A DNA stretch of 5,532 bases. Source: Prevotellaceae bacterium. Lineage in GTDB: Bacteria; Bacteroidota; Bacteroidia; Bacteroidales; UBA932. The stretch lies in contig JAIRXY010000226.1 of the NCBI GenBank assembly GCA_031268055.1, positions 1 to 5,532 of the forward strand, in the 5' to 3' direction. Shown here in pieces: positions 5,208-5,532 of this stretch (position 1 is the first letter of the stretch; each line of letters opens with the position of its first letter). A program made the position numbers and the translations under genes. The notes beneath the pieces were generated by a model that saw only the letters and a list, made by a program, of their open reading frames with translations, ran no database searches and was not told the origin of the DNA.

Positions 5208-5306
5208 TTATAAATCAACAACTTCATTCACTTTGGCAATAAAATATTTGACATTTATTCCGAACTTTTTGAGCTTGGATAGTTCACCTTGTATAGCGTG
5301 TGTCAT
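5208..5306 (-). CDS. Possible 32-residue small protein, no known family
   Basis: The frame begins with ATG at 5306 and encodes a short, lysine-rich, possibly helical and strand-forming peptide (MTHAIQGELSKLKKFGINVK at 1-20, ending NEVVDL). It stays open upstream for 12 more codons to a TGA, with a GTG 9 codons before the ATG. No family is recognised. It is placed 52 bases after the NCS2 permease stop, and its own stop lies against the T-run of the forward terminator. It reads more like protein than most chance frames of this size, but length alone gives little support. It could also be the tail of a decayed gene. Confidence 0.22.
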   Translation of the reverse strand: MTHAIQGELSKLKKFGINVKYFIAKVNEVVDL

Positions 5307-5320
5307 TGCGTCAAACTCAA

Positions 5321-5341
5321 ATAGCACAATTTTTGCACTAT
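5321..5341 (-). terminator. Candidate terminator hairpin after the NCS2 permease
   Basis: Read leftward, ATAGTGCAA and TTGTGCTAT form a 9-bp stem with two adjacent G-U pairs and an AAA loop. On the forward strand the same positions become C-A mismatches, so the structure belongs to leftward RNA. It begins 18 bases past the permease stop and is followed by TTTGAGTTTGA, only a modest U-tract, so termination may be partial. Confidence 0.45.
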
Positions 5342-5358
5342 ATCATTATGTCGTTTGT

Positions 5359-5532
5359 TCAACCGGCAGCATTACTCATAATATGAGACGCATCCAGAAT
5401 TATCTTTAACAGAAATAATAGGGCGATTACATATACTGTAGCTGATACATCCTTGTATTTTCCGGCGCATACTTTAATGAAAGCGAAGCTGAGCATACCA
5501 AATACAATACCTTCGGCAATGCTATAAGTGAA
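5359..5532 (-). CDS. NCS2 family purine permease, C-terminal fragment (cut by window edge)
   Basis: The last 57 residues of a leftward membrane protein are present, entering from the right edge and ending in TGA at 5361-5359. The fragment opens FTYSIAEGIVFGMLSFAFIK, which matches the conserved late segment of AzgA/PbuG-like guanine-hypoxanthine permeases of the nucleobase:cation symporter 2 family (typically PFTYSIANGIGFG). After a short polar loop (GKYKD) comes a second hydrophobic helix (VYVIALLFLLKIIL) and a short polar tail. Such proteins import purine bases across the inner membrane using a cation gradient. Specificity cannot be judged because the substrate-site helices lie outside the window. 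No frameshift is seen in the part visible. It probably ends transcription at the hairpin at 5321-5341. Confidence 0.8.
   Translation of the reverse strand, partial: FTYSIAEGIVFGMLSFAFIKVCAGKYKDVSATVYVIALLFLLKIILDASHIMSNAAG

Noticed and set aside
5080..5220. Forward frame without a start codon running from about 5088 through the terminator
   Set aside because: It has no ATG, crosses a strong hairpin and T-run, and shows no family signature.
5185..5409. Forward open frame of 74 codons
   Set aside because: It starts inside the terminator hairpin loop and continues antisense across the permease terminator and gene end.
1..5532. CRISPR array, toxin-antitoxin or phage-defence operon
   Set aside because: No regularly spaced identical repeats and no protein with motifs of such systems were found.

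Overview
The window looks like chromosomal DNA of a Bacteroidota member, probably order Bacteroidales. Three things point there. The gene set acpP-fabF-rnc with a divergent purN matches the order I remember from Bacteroidales. There is a DUF3127 single-strand-binding-like protein, a family I know essentially from this phylum. Sites matching the phylum's unusual promoter consensus (-7 box TAnnTTTG) lie in front of several genes, while Shine-Dalgarno sequences are absent. No genus can be assigned from the sequence alone.

Layout. Positions 1-2868 hold a leftward operon, in transcription order acpP (acyl carrier protein), fabF (ketoacyl-ACP synthase II), rnc (RNase III) and a hotdog-fold acyl-CoA thioesterase, with a plausible terminator at about 4-39. 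Gaps of 43, 15 and 3 bases make co-transcription very likely. Positions 2869-3036 are a compact divergent promoter region whose two -7 boxes form the ends of an imperfect palindrome. purN (GAR formyltransferase, purine synthesis) runs rightward at 3037-3624.

Positions 3625-4471 are a decayed region: short periodic repeats, the C-terminal remnant of an IS1380-type transposase with an apparent internal deletion, a perfect 8-bp hairpin and a perfect 16-bp inverted repeat. The DUF3127 protein gene (4846-4472, leftward) follows with its own good promoter. Positions 4910-5207 have no convincing protein gene. They carry a forward -7 box, several inverted repeats and a strong forward intrinsic terminator, which together suggest an unassigned small RNA. 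After a possible 32-residue leftward micro-ORF, the window ends in the C-terminus of an NCS2-type purine permease (leftward, cut by the window edge).

How the genes fit together: acpP, fabF and the thioesterase belong to acyl-chain metabolism, with rnc a common passenger. purN and the NCS2 permease are both purine-related but are separate transcription units here. I do not see a defence system, CRISPR array, tRNA or rRNA. The items most worth testing are the candidate small RNA at about 4960-5206, the mirrored acpP/purN promoters, and the fabF-rnc junction, where one in-frame stop codon separates the two genes.
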